Source: Hamadaea tsunoensis DSM 44101 (GTDB taxonomy: Bacteria > Actinomycetota > Actinomycetes > Mycobacteriales > Micromonosporaceae). Taken from it: a stretch of DNA of 64,000 nucleotides. Below the pieces are notes generated by a model. The model searched no databases, had not been told where the DNA came from, and worked only from the letters and a program-made list of their open reading frames with translations. Both the position numbers and the translations under genes were made by a program. Shown here in pieces: positions 26,401-35,142 of this stretch (position 1 is its first letter; each line of letters starts with the position of its first letter). Location of the stretch: contig NZ_KE386821.1 in the NCBI RefSeq assembly GCF_000428945.1, positions 245,330 through 309,329 of the forward strand. Reading direction: 5' to 3'.

Positions 26401-27029
26401 TCGGCCAGGCGCCCATCGACGGAGCCGCCGAGCTGCGCATCGACTCCGCGACCCTCGGCAGCGCCCTCGCGCAGCTCGCCGACGTCAAGGACGAGTTCGC
26501 GCCCGCCCAGTTCTTCGAGCTGTCCGACGAGCAGAAACTCGCCGCCGACGGGTTCGACCAGCTGCCGTCCGGCGTCACCTTCACCGCCACCGACGCCGTC
26601 GCGTACGACCATGCGGGGCCGGCGGCCGTCGTCATCGCGTACCAGACGAAGGTGATCGACGAGCTGGACGCGGGCCCGGGCAAGAGCGTCGCCGGCGGCC
26701 TGCCGAAGCCGACCCCCACCTGGGTGCTCGGCGGCGCGCACCTGGACCGGCTGGCCCACAGCGGCGCCGCCGGCCGGGCCGCGACCCGGTCGACGGGACT
26801 GGCCCGGTTCCAGGCCCCCGGCCTGCCGCTGGCCGTCCGCGACCCCGCGTTCGTGATCGTCGACAAGGCGACCCTGCGCCCGGCCGGACCCGCACCGGCG
26901 GTCAAGGAGCGCTGGAGCCGCAGCGAGGCCGCCGACCGGCTGCGCCGCTGGGCCGCCGGCCACCCCGACCACGACCTGATGATCGTCCCGGCCCACGAGG
27001 CCGCCACCGGAAGCGCGGTGCCCGCATGA
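23481..27029 (+). CDS. DUF6603-like 1182-aa protein (cassette gene 2)
   Basis: Large protein of unknown function. Start overlaps the upstream stop (ATGA). Residues 1 to about 170 are mostly helical (LLREVTLLLAPLRAAVDDPA, FDAVRALKTAFDGW). From about 200 to 900 it is dominated by alternating hydrophobic/polar strands ending in Gly turns, with PIPLGFGFNLAAVGGIVGVN (about 596-615) and LFGPTARLTWGVPTAVTIDL; I recall this pattern in proteins annotated DUF6603, an assignment I could not check. The strand-rich core could form a long sheet or groove; this is inference. The last 280 residues form a separate domain (IDGAAELRIDSATLGSALAQ). No signal peptide or transmembrane helix is evident, so it is probably cytosolic or released with a complex. 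Confidence 0.75.
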   Translation: MTSPVVPATAPAPPAGPADARTVLLREVTLLLAPLRAAVDDPAWRTDLFAAIGWNLDAIAGFPTARLETLLAAVRDAVDRLQPLVDQPTADLQAYKPALAALKKCFDAVRALKTAFDGWTGIALPDAPAIGTDLVNYLVATYLRRHRPTLGAVLWALSLMDGPPPPVAPVIDPATGKVARFSSTTPRVRLDRLPALVGDPVGQLRAHYFTKAGLSDRAATDAVADLLLPAIGGLLNRLGTPITALYGDDGADPADAGRHLLHVFVRTGDGSFEDGEAGFEVVLGLAGDEDGRLGLVIAPRGAVAFPDTFGDWAATLTATLQTASVIAIGPDGLTTDLPDATALNLRADLGLVRTGATIRIGGKTGTRLEIDGPVQVTGFAQLTRDYQDFGVEFSCGKARLVVSGADGDGFLGKVLPENATLEFELGIGWSRRRGLFLTGGAALAAHFDVGAVLGDVARLDSLDVELLPAGPQDPVKALTLRATASGQVRLGPVGVTVQGVGMSARLSFPDGGGNLGPADLDLGFQPPHGVALRIDGGAVTGAGFLAYDADAAKYAGGIDLEFAKLRLSALGLLATRMPDGRPGFSLLVVINAQFPKPIPLGFGFNLAAVGGIVGVNRAADVDRIRAGLRAGSLAAILAPGDVLGNERRLLDDLDALFPVTPGRHLFGPTARLTWGVPTAVTIDLALALELPKPLRFIAAGRVRTLLPDERKAVAVINMDALGVLDTGEGTLSLDATLYDSQLAGWRLSGDMALRARWTGRSEFVMSAGGFHPRFTPPIGFPQLRRMTMEIGEDRFWLRLQAYLALTSNTLQFGSRVEFHAESGDFTADGHFTFDALIRFAPFGFEFDLSLGVAIRWKGRLLLGVTADLYVSGPGRWQVRGHAEIKLLGLSATVRFKAAFGTETALPPAPPQDVAALVRAALAEAGAWHVEERAALPALTMRSGITLSDLLVSPSARVSVRQKIAPVGGTHLDHFGQAPIDGAAELRIDSATLGSALAQLADVKDEFAPAQFFELSDEQKLAADGFDQLPSGVTFTATDAVAYDHAGPAAVVIAYQTKVIDELDAGPGKSVAGGLPKPTPTWVLGGAHLDRLAHSGAAGRAATRSTGLARFQAPGLPLAVRDPAFVIVDKATLRPAGPAPAVKERWSRSEAADRLRRWAAGHPDHDLMIVPAHEAATGSAVPA

Positions 27030-30000
27030 CCACCCCCACCGAACTCGCCGCGGCCACCCCGGCCGCCCAGCGCCACCTGCTGTCCTGGGTACGCGACGGA
27101 CTCGCCGGCCGGCTCACCGAGGTCGACCCCGGCAGCGGACCGGTCCCCGCGCGGGCCACGCTCGCCACGGGCCTGACCGTCAACGGTGCCGCCGTCACCG
27201 GCCCGCGGCTCGCCCTGCACGGACCCGGCGACGTGACCGGTGTCGACCCGCGGCAGGTCGTGCGGACCGATCCGGCGCCGGGGGCGAAGAACTTCGAGGC
27301 GACGCATTACGCGCTCGTCGAGTTCGACGATCCCGGGCTGCCGTGGCGGCTCACCCCGGCCGCCGCCCACCCGGACAAGGGGCTGCGGCCCTGGCTGGTC
27401 CTGATCGTCGTCGACACCGCCACCCCCGGCGTACGCCTGTCCACCGACCCTCGCCGTCCGCTGCCGGTCCTCGACACGCCGCTCGCCGAACTGCCGGACC
27501 TGGCCCGGTCGGCCGCCTGGGCGCACGCCGAAGTCGTCGCCGCCGACGGCGAGGACATCGCGAAGCTGCTCGCCGACCGTCCCGAACGGACGGTCTCCCG
27601 GCTGATCGCCGAACGGAAACTGGCCGACGGGCGCGCCTACCTCGCCTGCGTCGTTCCGGCGTTCGAGCACGGGCGGCTGGCCGGACTCGGCGAACCCGTC
27701 CCCGCGACCGACACCACCCCGCCCGCGTGGACCGGCACCACCGGCACCGTCCGCCTGCCCGTCTACCACCACTGGACCTTCTCGACCGGCGTCGACGGCG
27801 ACTTCCCGGCGCTCGCCGGGCGGCTGCGGCCGGCGGTCCTCGGCGACGGCGGCAAGCAGCTGTACTACCGCGACGCCGACCCGGAGGTGACCAAGGCGCT
27901 CGGCACCGACCCCGGCATCACCGCCGTCCTGCCCGCGCTCACCGCGCCCGGCTCGGCCATGACCGCCCCGGTGCACCCCGGGTTCGCGACCGCCCTGACC
28001 GGCATTCTCGCGCGTACCAGCACGGTGACGGCGCCGCTGTACCTCGGTGTCCACACCGGACACGGGTCCGGCTGGACCGGCGCCGAACCGCCGTGGCTGC
28101 GCCAGCTCAACACCGACCCCCGGCTGCGCGCCGCCGCCGGCCTCGGCGCCGAGGTCGTGCGCATCCACCAGGAACCCCTGATGGCCGCCGCCTGGGAGCA
28201 GGCCGCCGAACTCGCCGGCGTCAACCGCGAACTCCAGCAGGGACAGGTCGGGCGCGCGGTCAGCGACAGCCTGCACCGCCGCTACTTCACCACAGCCGCA
28301 AACGCTGCCGCGACCGCGGCCGGGCTCGCCGATACGCGTACCCTGGCCGCCGCGGCCGACCGGGACGACACCGTGATCGCGCGTACCGCACGGGCGTTCG
28401 GGCGGCTTCCCGGACCCGACGGCACGGTCGCGGCGCAACTCGCCACGCACGAGGCGACCGCCGCTATCGCCTCCGCCGACGTGCAGCGCGCCGCCCGGCC
28501 CACCGGCCCCGCCGCGCGGGCCGGCGGTGCCACCCCCTTCTCGCCGCTGGCCTCCGGGCTGAGCCCCACCGCCGCCGGCACCCTCGTGCCCGCCCCGCCG
28601 ATCCAGGCCGGCTCCGACACGGGTGTCCTCGACCGCTACACCGGTGGTGCCGCCCGCTACCGCGACATCACCAGCGACGTCGCGGCCGCCGCCACGGACT
28701 GGTGGAGCCGGCCGTACGCCGCGGGACTGCCCCTGGTCACCCCCGGCCCGCTCGGCTACCTGACCGACCTGACGGTGTTCCAGGAGAATCCGGCGCGTAC
28801 GCAGCTGACGGCGACCCTGCTGCGGACGGTCGACTTCGACGGCCGGCCCCGCGAGCAGAGCAGCCCGATCCCGCTGGCCACCGACCCCGCCGCCCCGACC
28901 GTCCGGCTCGTCGGCGGCCTCGTGCACCGCGTCGACCCCGGACAGCCGACGACCCTGCTGGCCGGCGTACGACCGGGCTTGTTCGTGGACAGCTGGGAGC
29001 CGTGCACCCGCAGCCTGCCGCGCGCCGCCGACGGCACCTATGGCACCACTCCGTACGCGCCGCTGCCGACCTTCCGCTGCGGCACCCTGCACGGCGCGGA
29101 CGTGACCCTGCGCCGCCGGGCCGGGCAGCCGGACGCCGCGGCCGAGCTGGTCATGCTGTGGAGCGGCGCGGACCCGGACGGGGCCGGCGCGATCAGCACC
29201 TGCAGCTACCAGCTCGACACCCGCACGGTGCTGCACCCGCAGCGCAACATCCGCGTCTTCCTCGGCTACGCCCCGGCCGACTTCGCCGCCGACCTCGTGC
29301 CGATCACCGCCCGGGCCGGGCAGTCGATCACCGAGCCGACGGACCTGGCCGCGGCGTTTCTCAACCCCACGTTCGTCACCGAGTCCGGGCCGGGCGGCAT
29401 CGTCGTGCACCCCGTCTGGCAGCTCGACTGGACCGTCGGCCGCGCCTTCGGTACGCCGCAGGAGAGCTGGACCGCCGTGCACACGATCACGCTGGGCCAG
29501 CGGGTCTGGGACGACACCACGAGCGGCCGGCTGAGCCTGTCGGTGTCCGATCTGGACGGGGACGGCGACCCGGAACTGGTCGTGCACCTCACCTTCGACG
29601 AGCGGCGGGAGACCGGCCCGGCCCGGCGGGTGACCCGCCAGCGCATCGGCTTCGGCCTGCACCCCGACGGCTCGATCGAACACTGGGAGGCCCCGGTCGA
29701 CCTGCCGATCGAGGCGCTGACCCCGGACGCCGCGACGATCGCGTTCCTCGGCGACCTCGACAACCAGCGGCTCGGCCGCGTCGCCGGGATCGGCCACAAC
29801 TTCCAGTCCATCGCGGTCGCCCACCAGGCCTTGCTGATCCGCGACGCGACCCGTGGGCAGGACCCGCCGATGCGGGCGGCGTACGAGATCGGCAGCGTGG
29901 CCACCTGGGTCAGCGACTCCCTCGATCCGGCCACCACGATCCCGGCCGCCGTCGCCGACCGGATCAGCCCGCTGCCCGCGTCCAGGACGCTCGCCGCCGC

Positions 30001-30757
30001 GCCCCCGGCCGACCCGCTGCGCCCCCGGCTGTACGAGCCGTCGTTCCCGCAGGCGATGGCCGAGCCGCTGCGCGAGCTCTTCCCCGATCTCGTCTTCCCC
30101 GGCGCCGACGCGCTGCCCGACGACAGCGTCGCGCTGATGGCCGGCAACGGCCCGCTCATCGCCGCGTACCTGGCCGGGCTGAACCACGAATTCGGGCGGG
30201 AGATGCTGTGGCGCGGCTTCCCGTCCAGCGGCCGCGCGACCTGGTTCCGCCGGTTCTTCGACGCCCGCAGCGCCGACCCGGCCGGTCCCGCCGGCGACAT
30301 CGCCGACATCGCCACCTGGGGCCGGACCGGCAACCTCGCCGACAAGGTGACCGGCCCGGCCGCGAACGGCAGCGTCATCCTGCTCGTCCGCGGCGAACTG
30401 CTGCGCCGCTACCCCGACCTGGTCGTGCAGGCCGCGCCCGCGGTGAGCACCGCCACCGGCCGCCGGCCCGACGACACCGCCGTCCAGCTGCCCGTCTTCA
30501 CCGGCCGGGCCGGGGCCGACGTGCTGCTGTTCAGCTTCGACATCCCGGCCACCGGCGTACGCGGTGACGGCACCCAGCCCGGCTGGTTCTTCATCTTCGC
30601 CGAACCGCCGACCGAGCCCCGCTTCGCCGGAACGCCCGACTGGACCGGGGCCGGCGCGTACGCGGCCGCGGCGCTGCTGAGCATGCCGTTCCGGGTCGCC
30701 GTGCACGCCTCCGACCTGATCGCCCCCGCGTCACTCACCTCCGGAGCCGAGAAATGA
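27026..30757 (+). CDS. Large conserved protein of unknown function, 1243 aa (cassette gene 3)
   Basis: Start overlaps the upstream stop by 4 bp. No catalytic motif is recognised. Notable segments: ALVEFDDPGLPWRLTPAAAH and LRPWLVLIVVD near the N-terminus, a Ca-binding-like loop DLDGDGDPELVVHL (about 842), LIAAYLAGLNHEFGREMLWR (about 1044-1063) and GWFFIFAEPPTEPRF (about 1186-1200). I remember the GLNHE..RE.LWR and F.E.PTEPRF strings from long hypothetical proteins of other phyla, which suggests a widespread family, but no function is known to me. There is no signal peptide or transmembrane helix. The tight coupling suggests equimolar production with the neighbours, as for subunits of one assembly. 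Confidence 0.72.
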   Translation: MTTPTELAAATPAAQRHLLSWVRDGLAGRLTEVDPGSGPVPARATLATGLTVNGAAVTGPRLALHGPGDVTGVDPRQVVRTDPAPGAKNFEATHYALVEFDDPGLPWRLTPAAAHPDKGLRPWLVLIVVDTATPGVRLSTDPRRPLPVLDTPLAELPDLARSAAWAHAEVVAADGEDIAKLLADRPERTVSRLIAERKLADGRAYLACVVPAFEHGRLAGLGEPVPATDTTPPAWTGTTGTVRLPVYHHWTFSTGVDGDFPALAGRLRPAVLGDGGKQLYYRDADPEVTKALGTDPGITAVLPALTAPGSAMTAPVHPGFATALTGILARTSTVTAPLYLGVHTGHGSGWTGAEPPWLRQLNTDPRLRAAAGLGAEVVRIHQEPLMAAAWEQAAELAGVNRELQQGQVGRAVSDSLHRRYFTTAANAAATAAGLADTRTLAAAADRDDTVIARTARAFGRLPGPDGTVAAQLATHEATAAIASADVQRAARPTGPAARAGGATPFSPLASGLSPTAAGTLVPAPPIQAGSDTGVLDRYTGGAARYRDITSDVAAAATDWWSRPYAAGLPLVTPGPLGYLTDLTVFQENPARTQLTATLLRTVDFDGRPREQSSPIPLATDPAAPTVRLVGGLVHRVDPGQPTTLLAGVRPGLFVDSWEPCTRSLPRAADGTYGTTPYAPLPTFRCGTLHGADVTLRRRAGQPDAAAELVMLWSGADPDGAGAISTCSYQLDTRTVLHPQRNIRVFLGYAPADFAADLVPITARAGQSITEPTDLAAAFLNPTFVTESGPGGIVVHPVWQLDWTVGRAFGTPQESWTAVHTITLGQRVWDDTTSGRLSLSVSDLDGDGDPELVVHLTFDERRETGPARRVTRQRIGFGLHPDGSIEHWEAPVDLPIEALTPDAATIAFLGDLDNQRLGRVAGIGHNFQSIAVAHQALLIRDATRGQDPPMRAAYEIGSVATWVSDSLDPATTIPAAVADRISPLPASRTLAAAPPADPLRPRLYEPSFPQAMAEPLRELFPDLVFPGADALPDDSVALMAGNGPLIAAYLAGLNHEFGREMLWRGFPSSGRATWFRRFFDARSADPAGPAGDIADIATWGRTGNLADKVTGPAANGSVILLVRGELLRRYPDLVVQAAPAVSTATGRRPDDTAVQLPVFTGRAGADVLLFSFDIPATGVRGDGTQPGWFFIFAEPPTEPRFAGTPDWTGAGAYAAAALLSMPFRVAVHASDLIAPASLTSGAEK

Positions 30758-33700
30758 CCGCCCCCGCAGCCCCGCCCGCCACCGAGACCGCGGCGGCGAC
30801 CCCGTCCGTGGCCCCCGCTCAGCCGCTGCCGCTGCCCGCCGACGTCCCGATCGCCCTGCTGCCGGTACGCCTGGAGACCCGCTACCACGACGGCAACCTG
30901 CTGATCCGAATCTATCCCGACGTGCTGCACGTGGACGCACACGAGACGGTCCTGACGGCGGCCGAGGCCGGCCACGGTGTCCGCTACTGGGCACAGGTCG
31001 CCGCGGCCGGCACCGACCCCGACCAGCTGCTCGGGGCGTGGCGGGCCCTGACCGCCGAGCACGGCATCGAACGCGCCGCCTGGATCGCCCGGCGTACGCG
31101 TGACGGCGCACCGGCGGAGACACCGGCGACGAGCACCTGGACCCGGGCCCCGATGGCGAGGCTGCTGCCGACCCGGTGGCGGGTCGCCGGCTACCGCGAA
31201 TGGGGTCCGGGCAATCCGCCGACGCTGCACTTCGACGTGGCCGGCAAGGAGATCACCGGCGATCTCGCGGTCGGACCCGACCCCGCCGCGACCGGCCTGC
31301 CACCGGAGTCCGATGAGGACACCCTGATCACCCCCGGCATGCGGTGGATGGTCGACTACCAGGCGGCCCTGGACGCGGGCATGGCGGTCACCGTCACGAA
31401 GGCCGACGACGCCAACCTCGGACTACCGCTCACCTGGCTGATCGCGTACGGAGTGGACGAGAAGGGCGACCCGGTCACCGGCGCCGCCCGCCTGGCCGGG
31501 CTCCTCGAAGCCCACCACTACACCGACGGTCTCGGGTACGCCGACCCCGGCACCCCCACCAACAACACCGAACTGGGCCGGTCCGGGCTCGACCCGCTCG
31601 GCGACAAGATCAGCGAGCGCTACCGGATCGCCGACGGTACGCGTACCGGCGCGGCCGCGACCCCCGCGGCGTCGATCGCGGCCCAGCTGGCCGCCGCGCT
31701 GGGCTTCGACCCGGCCGCCGCGACCGTGCTGCAGCGCGATCCCGCCGGCCGCCGACCGGACGCGCAGGCCGACGTCAACGCCGTCCTGTGGCCGTCCACC
31801 TGGGGCTACTTCCTGCTGCACGTGCTCGACGGCATCGACCTGCCGAGTATCCGCCAGGTCCGCCGCCATTTCATCGACCACGTCCGGGCCGGCGGTGCCC
31901 TGCCCACCCTGCGGGTCGGCGACCAGCCGTACGGCGTACTGCCGGTGATGTCCTTGAAGCACTGGGCCGACCGCGAAGGCGGCACCGGCGTGCACACGGC
32001 CATGGTCCGGCTGCTGCGCCAGCTGCAGCCCGCCTTCGGCGAGGCCAGCTGGAAGGCGACCGTCGGCAAGCGGTGGGCCGGCCAGCCCGGCGTCGACGCC
32101 ACCGAGCGCTACCACCGGCTGCTGGCCACCCAGGCGCAGGCCGTCGACTACGTCGGCCGCAGCGCCCTGGGCCCGGAGTACGTCGGCGACCTGTGGCGGT
32201 TCCTGCGCCTCGACTTCGACTCCGCGTGGCGGCAGGCACCCCGCCGGCAGGCCAACGCCGTCCTGTCCGCGGTCGGCCTGCCGGTCGACCAGCGGCACAC
32301 CGGCACCGTCTTCGCCGGCGAGGCGTACCCGGTGCTGCACACCCTGACCGGCGCCGACGCGGCGGCTTATCTGACCGAACTGGCCGCGCTGGCCCCGGCG
32401 GCGCTCGCGGCCGCGACCGAGCGCGGGCAGACGCCGCTGTTCTACCGCCTCGCGCGGCACTCGGCCCTGCAGGAATGGTGGACGGCGGTCATCGCGACCC
32501 GCGGCGACCGGGCGCTGCGCGAGAAGGAACTGATCGATGCGGACCCGCTCGCCCCGCCGACCGCGACGCTGTGGCGCGGCCTGGACGCGGCCGCGCCCGG
32601 CCAGCCCGGGCTGACCGTCGAGCAGTACCTCACCCGCGCCGCCGCGGGCGACCCGAACGTCACCGACCTGCGCGAGTTCGGCGATCGCAGCCGCAGCCTC
32701 GCGGCGGCGATCCGCCGGGAGGACGTCACCCCCGACCTGCTCGACGGGCTCGTCCGCGGCGGGCTCGACCTGGCCGCCCACCGCATCGACGCGTGGATCG
32801 GCTCGTTCGCCACCCGGCGGCTGGCCCACGTGCGCGGGCGGCAGCCGCAGCTGCTGGCCGTCGGCGGCTTCGGCTGGCTGGCCAACGTCGGCCCGGCCCC
32901 GCTGAGCTCGGTGGACACGTTGCCGCCCAAGGAATCCGCGCCCCTGTACACCGACGCGGCCAACGCCGGGCACGTCCTCGCCCCGTCGCTGCAGCACGCC
33001 ACCACCGCCGCCATCCTGCACGCCGGCTACGTGGCCCGCGGCGGCCGCGCGGGAAAGCCCGGCGCCGTCGCGGTCAACCTCAACGCCGATCGCGTACGCC
33101 TCGTCCAGCACCTCACCGAAGGCATCAGCGCCGGACAGCCGCTCGCCGCCCTCGTCGGCTACCGGTTCGAACGCGCGCTGTCCGAAGGGGGAGTGGACGG
33201 CGTACCGGCGATGATCCTGCCCTTCCGCATCCTCGCCCCGTACACCGCGCAGGTGCTCACCCCGGACGGCGGCGCGACCGACGTCACCCGGCCGGCGAGC
33301 CTCGCGGGATCCGTCGCGGACGGCGTGGAACTCGTGCGCCGCCTGCACGCGGGAACCATCCCGTGGGGCAGCGCCCCCGACCCGGCGCAGCCGACGGTCA
33401 CGCTTCCCGCACCGGGCAGCCACGCCTACGACGCGTGCCTCGCGGCGCTGCGATCCGCCGCCGACGCGCTGGACGCACTGGCCGACGCCACGCTGGCCGA
33501 AGGCGTACACCACCTCGCGGCCGGGAACCCGACCCGCGCGGGGGCCGTCCTCGACGCGCTCGCCAAGGGGGAGGCTCCGCCACCGGAGCTCGACGTCGTG
33601 CGTACCCCGCGCAGCGGCGCCGTGCACACCCACCGGCTGATGTTCCTCGGCACCGTCGACGCCGGCGCCGACTACCGGATCTGGCCCGCCGACGGCCGCC

Positions 33701-35142
33701 AGATCCGCGCCGACATCGAACCCACCGTCAACGGCTGGGCGGGCCGGCTGCTCGGCGACCCGTCCCGCGTACGCTGCAAGGGCGTCTGGACCGGCGCCGA
33801 CGGCACGGTGCTCGCGACCGGTGAGACGACTCTCGACCAGCTCGCCGTCTCGCCGCTGGACATGATCGCGCTGGCCGGCGACGACCGCTCCGGCGGCCGG
33901 TACGAGCTGCGCCAGCGCTTCATCGACCGGCTACGGCTGCTGCGCCCGCCGACGGTACCCGACGAGATCATGCCCGTGCCCGACTTCGGCCGCCAGCCCG
34001 GCTGGTCCGCGCAGACCCTCAGCGTCGAGGAGTTCCTCCAGCTCGTGGCGGCCGTCCGAGCGACCCTGGCCGGAGCCCGCCCGGTACGCGCCGAAGACCT
34101 CGCCGGCCCCGGCGGTACGCGTACCGTCCAATGGGGAATCGCCGACCTCGCGGGCCGGGTGACCGTCGTGCTCAACAGCTTCACGCAGACCCGCGCGCTG
34201 CTGTCGGCGGCCGTGGACGCCGGAGACATCGGCGGGATGGGCGGGCACCTGGTCACCTTCGCCGCCCGGGGACTGCCGGGCGCGTACCCGCAGACCGGGC
34301 ATCCGTGGAACGACGCCTGGCGGGACGAGTTGCGGGTGAGGGCGCGCGGCGTACTGTCCGAAGTGGATCGGAGGATGGCCGAGGAGGCGCGGTTGCGCGG
34401 CGCCTTCGACGACGCGGCCGCGACCGACGACCAGCGGGTCGCCCACCACATCGCCCGGCTGCGCAGCCTGCTCGGCGAGGACTTCCCGGTCGCGCCCACC
34501 TTCCAGGTGACCGACCGGGCCGCGCTCGCCGACCTGTTCGCCCACTCGAACACGCTGACCGGCGGCGACCCCCTCGCCACCGGCACCTGGCTCGACCGGC
34601 TCGCCCGCGTCCGCAAGGCACCCGCCCGACTGCAGTCCGCGTTCCGGTACGCCGAAGCGACCGGTGCCGCGATCTCGACCGACCTGACCATCGCCCAGCT
34701 GCCCCACCGCGACGGCGACGCCTGGGCGGCACTGCCCGGGGCGCCGAAGACGGGGCGGACGGCGTTGGCGGTGCACACGGTCCGGCCGATCAACCCGGCC
34801 GCCTCCCTCGCCGGACTCGTCTTCGACGAGTGGACCGAGACGGTGCCGGGCGACTCCGAGGTCGCCGGGCTCACCTTCCATTACGACGCGCCGAACTCCC
34901 GCGCCCCGCAGGCCGTCCTGCTCGCCGTCCCGCCGGGCGCCGACGGCACCTGGACCACCGAACAGCTGCGCGACACCGTGGCCGAGGCCCTCGACGTGGC
35001 CCGGTCGCGGGCGGTGACGCTGCCGACCCTTGACGAGTACGGCCACTTCCTGCCCGCGATCTACCTCGGGCTCAACGACGCGGGCGCGACCGTCTCGACC
35101 GACCTGACCGGCGGGGCCGGTCTCGAAGGAGCGATCCGATGA
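30754..35142 (+). CDS. Large conserved protein of unknown function, 1462 aa (cassette gene 4)
   Basis: Largest cassette protein; start overlaps the upstream stop by 4 bp. An Ala/Pro-rich N-terminus (1-30) leads into IALLPVRLETRYHDGNLLIR and IYPDVLHVD (about 33-61). Further landmarks are WGYFLLHVLDGIDLPS and LRVGDQPYGVLP (about 386-397). The middle is helical (RIDAWIGSFATRRLAHVRGR), and the end contains FDEWTETVPGDSEVAGLTFH and FHYDAPNSRAPQAVLLAVPP. No enzyme signature, signal peptide or membrane segment was found. I recall LLPVRLETRF and GDQPYGVLP as recurring strings in uncharacterised giant proteins that travel with relatives of the flanking genes. Function unknown; a structural or scaffold role is a guess. 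Confidence 0.72.
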   Translation: MTAPAAPPATETAAATPSVAPAQPLPLPADVPIALLPVRLETRYHDGNLLIRIYPDVLHVDAHETVLTAAEAGHGVRYWAQVAAAGTDPDQLLGAWRALTAEHGIERAAWIARRTRDGAPAETPATSTWTRAPMARLLPTRWRVAGYREWGPGNPPTLHFDVAGKEITGDLAVGPDPAATGLPPESDEDTLITPGMRWMVDYQAALDAGMAVTVTKADDANLGLPLTWLIAYGVDEKGDPVTGAARLAGLLEAHHYTDGLGYADPGTPTNNTELGRSGLDPLGDKISERYRIADGTRTGAAATPAASIAAQLAAALGFDPAAATVLQRDPAGRRPDAQADVNAVLWPSTWGYFLLHVLDGIDLPSIRQVRRHFIDHVRAGGALPTLRVGDQPYGVLPVMSLKHWADREGGTGVHTAMVRLLRQLQPAFGEASWKATVGKRWAGQPGVDATERYHRLLATQAQAVDYVGRSALGPEYVGDLWRFLRLDFDSAWRQAPRRQANAVLSAVGLPVDQRHTGTVFAGEAYPVLHTLTGADAAAYLTELAALAPAALAAATERGQTPLFYRLARHSALQEWWTAVIATRGDRALREKELIDADPLAPPTATLWRGLDAAAPGQPGLTVEQYLTRAAAGDPNVTDLREFGDRSRSLAAAIRREDVTPDLLDGLVRGGLDLAAHRIDAWIGSFATRRLAHVRGRQPQLLAVGGFGWLANVGPAPLSSVDTLPPKESAPLYTDAANAGHVLAPSLQHATTAAILHAGYVARGGRAGKPGAVAVNLNADRVRLVQHLTEGISAGQPLAALVGYRFERALSEGGVDGVPAMILPFRILAPYTAQVLTPDGGATDVTRPASLAGSVADGVELVRRLHAGTIPWGSAPDPAQPTVTLPAPGSHAYDACLAALRSAADALDALADATLAEGVHHLAAGNPTRAGAVLDALAKGEAPPPELDVVRTPRSGAVHTHRLMFLGTVDAGADYRIWPADGRQIRADIEPTVNGWAGRLLGDPSRVRCKGVWTGADGTVLATGETTLDQLAVSPLDMIALAGDDRSGGRYELRQRFIDRLRLLRPPTVPDEIMPVPDFGRQPGWSAQTLSVEEFLQLVAAVRATLAGARPVRAEDLAGPGGTRTVQWGIADLAGRVTVVLNSFTQTRALLSAAVDAGDIGGMGGHLVTFAARGLPGAYPQTGHPWNDAWRDELRVRARGVLSEVDRRMAEEARLRGAFDDAAATDDQRVAHHIARLRSLLGEDFPVAPTFQVTDRAALADLFAHSNTLTGGDPLATGTWLDRLARVRKAPARLQSAFRYAEATGAAISTDLTIAQLPHRDGDAWAALPGAPKTGRTALAVHTVRPINPAASLAGLVFDEWTETVPGDSEVAGLTFHYDAPNSRAPQAVLLAVPPGADGTWTTEQLRDTVAEALDVARSRAVTLPTLDEYGHFLPAIYLGLNDAGATVSTDLTGGAGLEGAIR

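Noticed and set aside
26084-30706. A 1540-codon open frame on the minus strand opposite the cassette genes
   Set aside because: Arg/Gly/Asp/Val-rich, low-complexity composition typical of the antisense of high-GC genes; no domain, no SD, and the plus-strand frames have proper third-position bias and overlapping starts.
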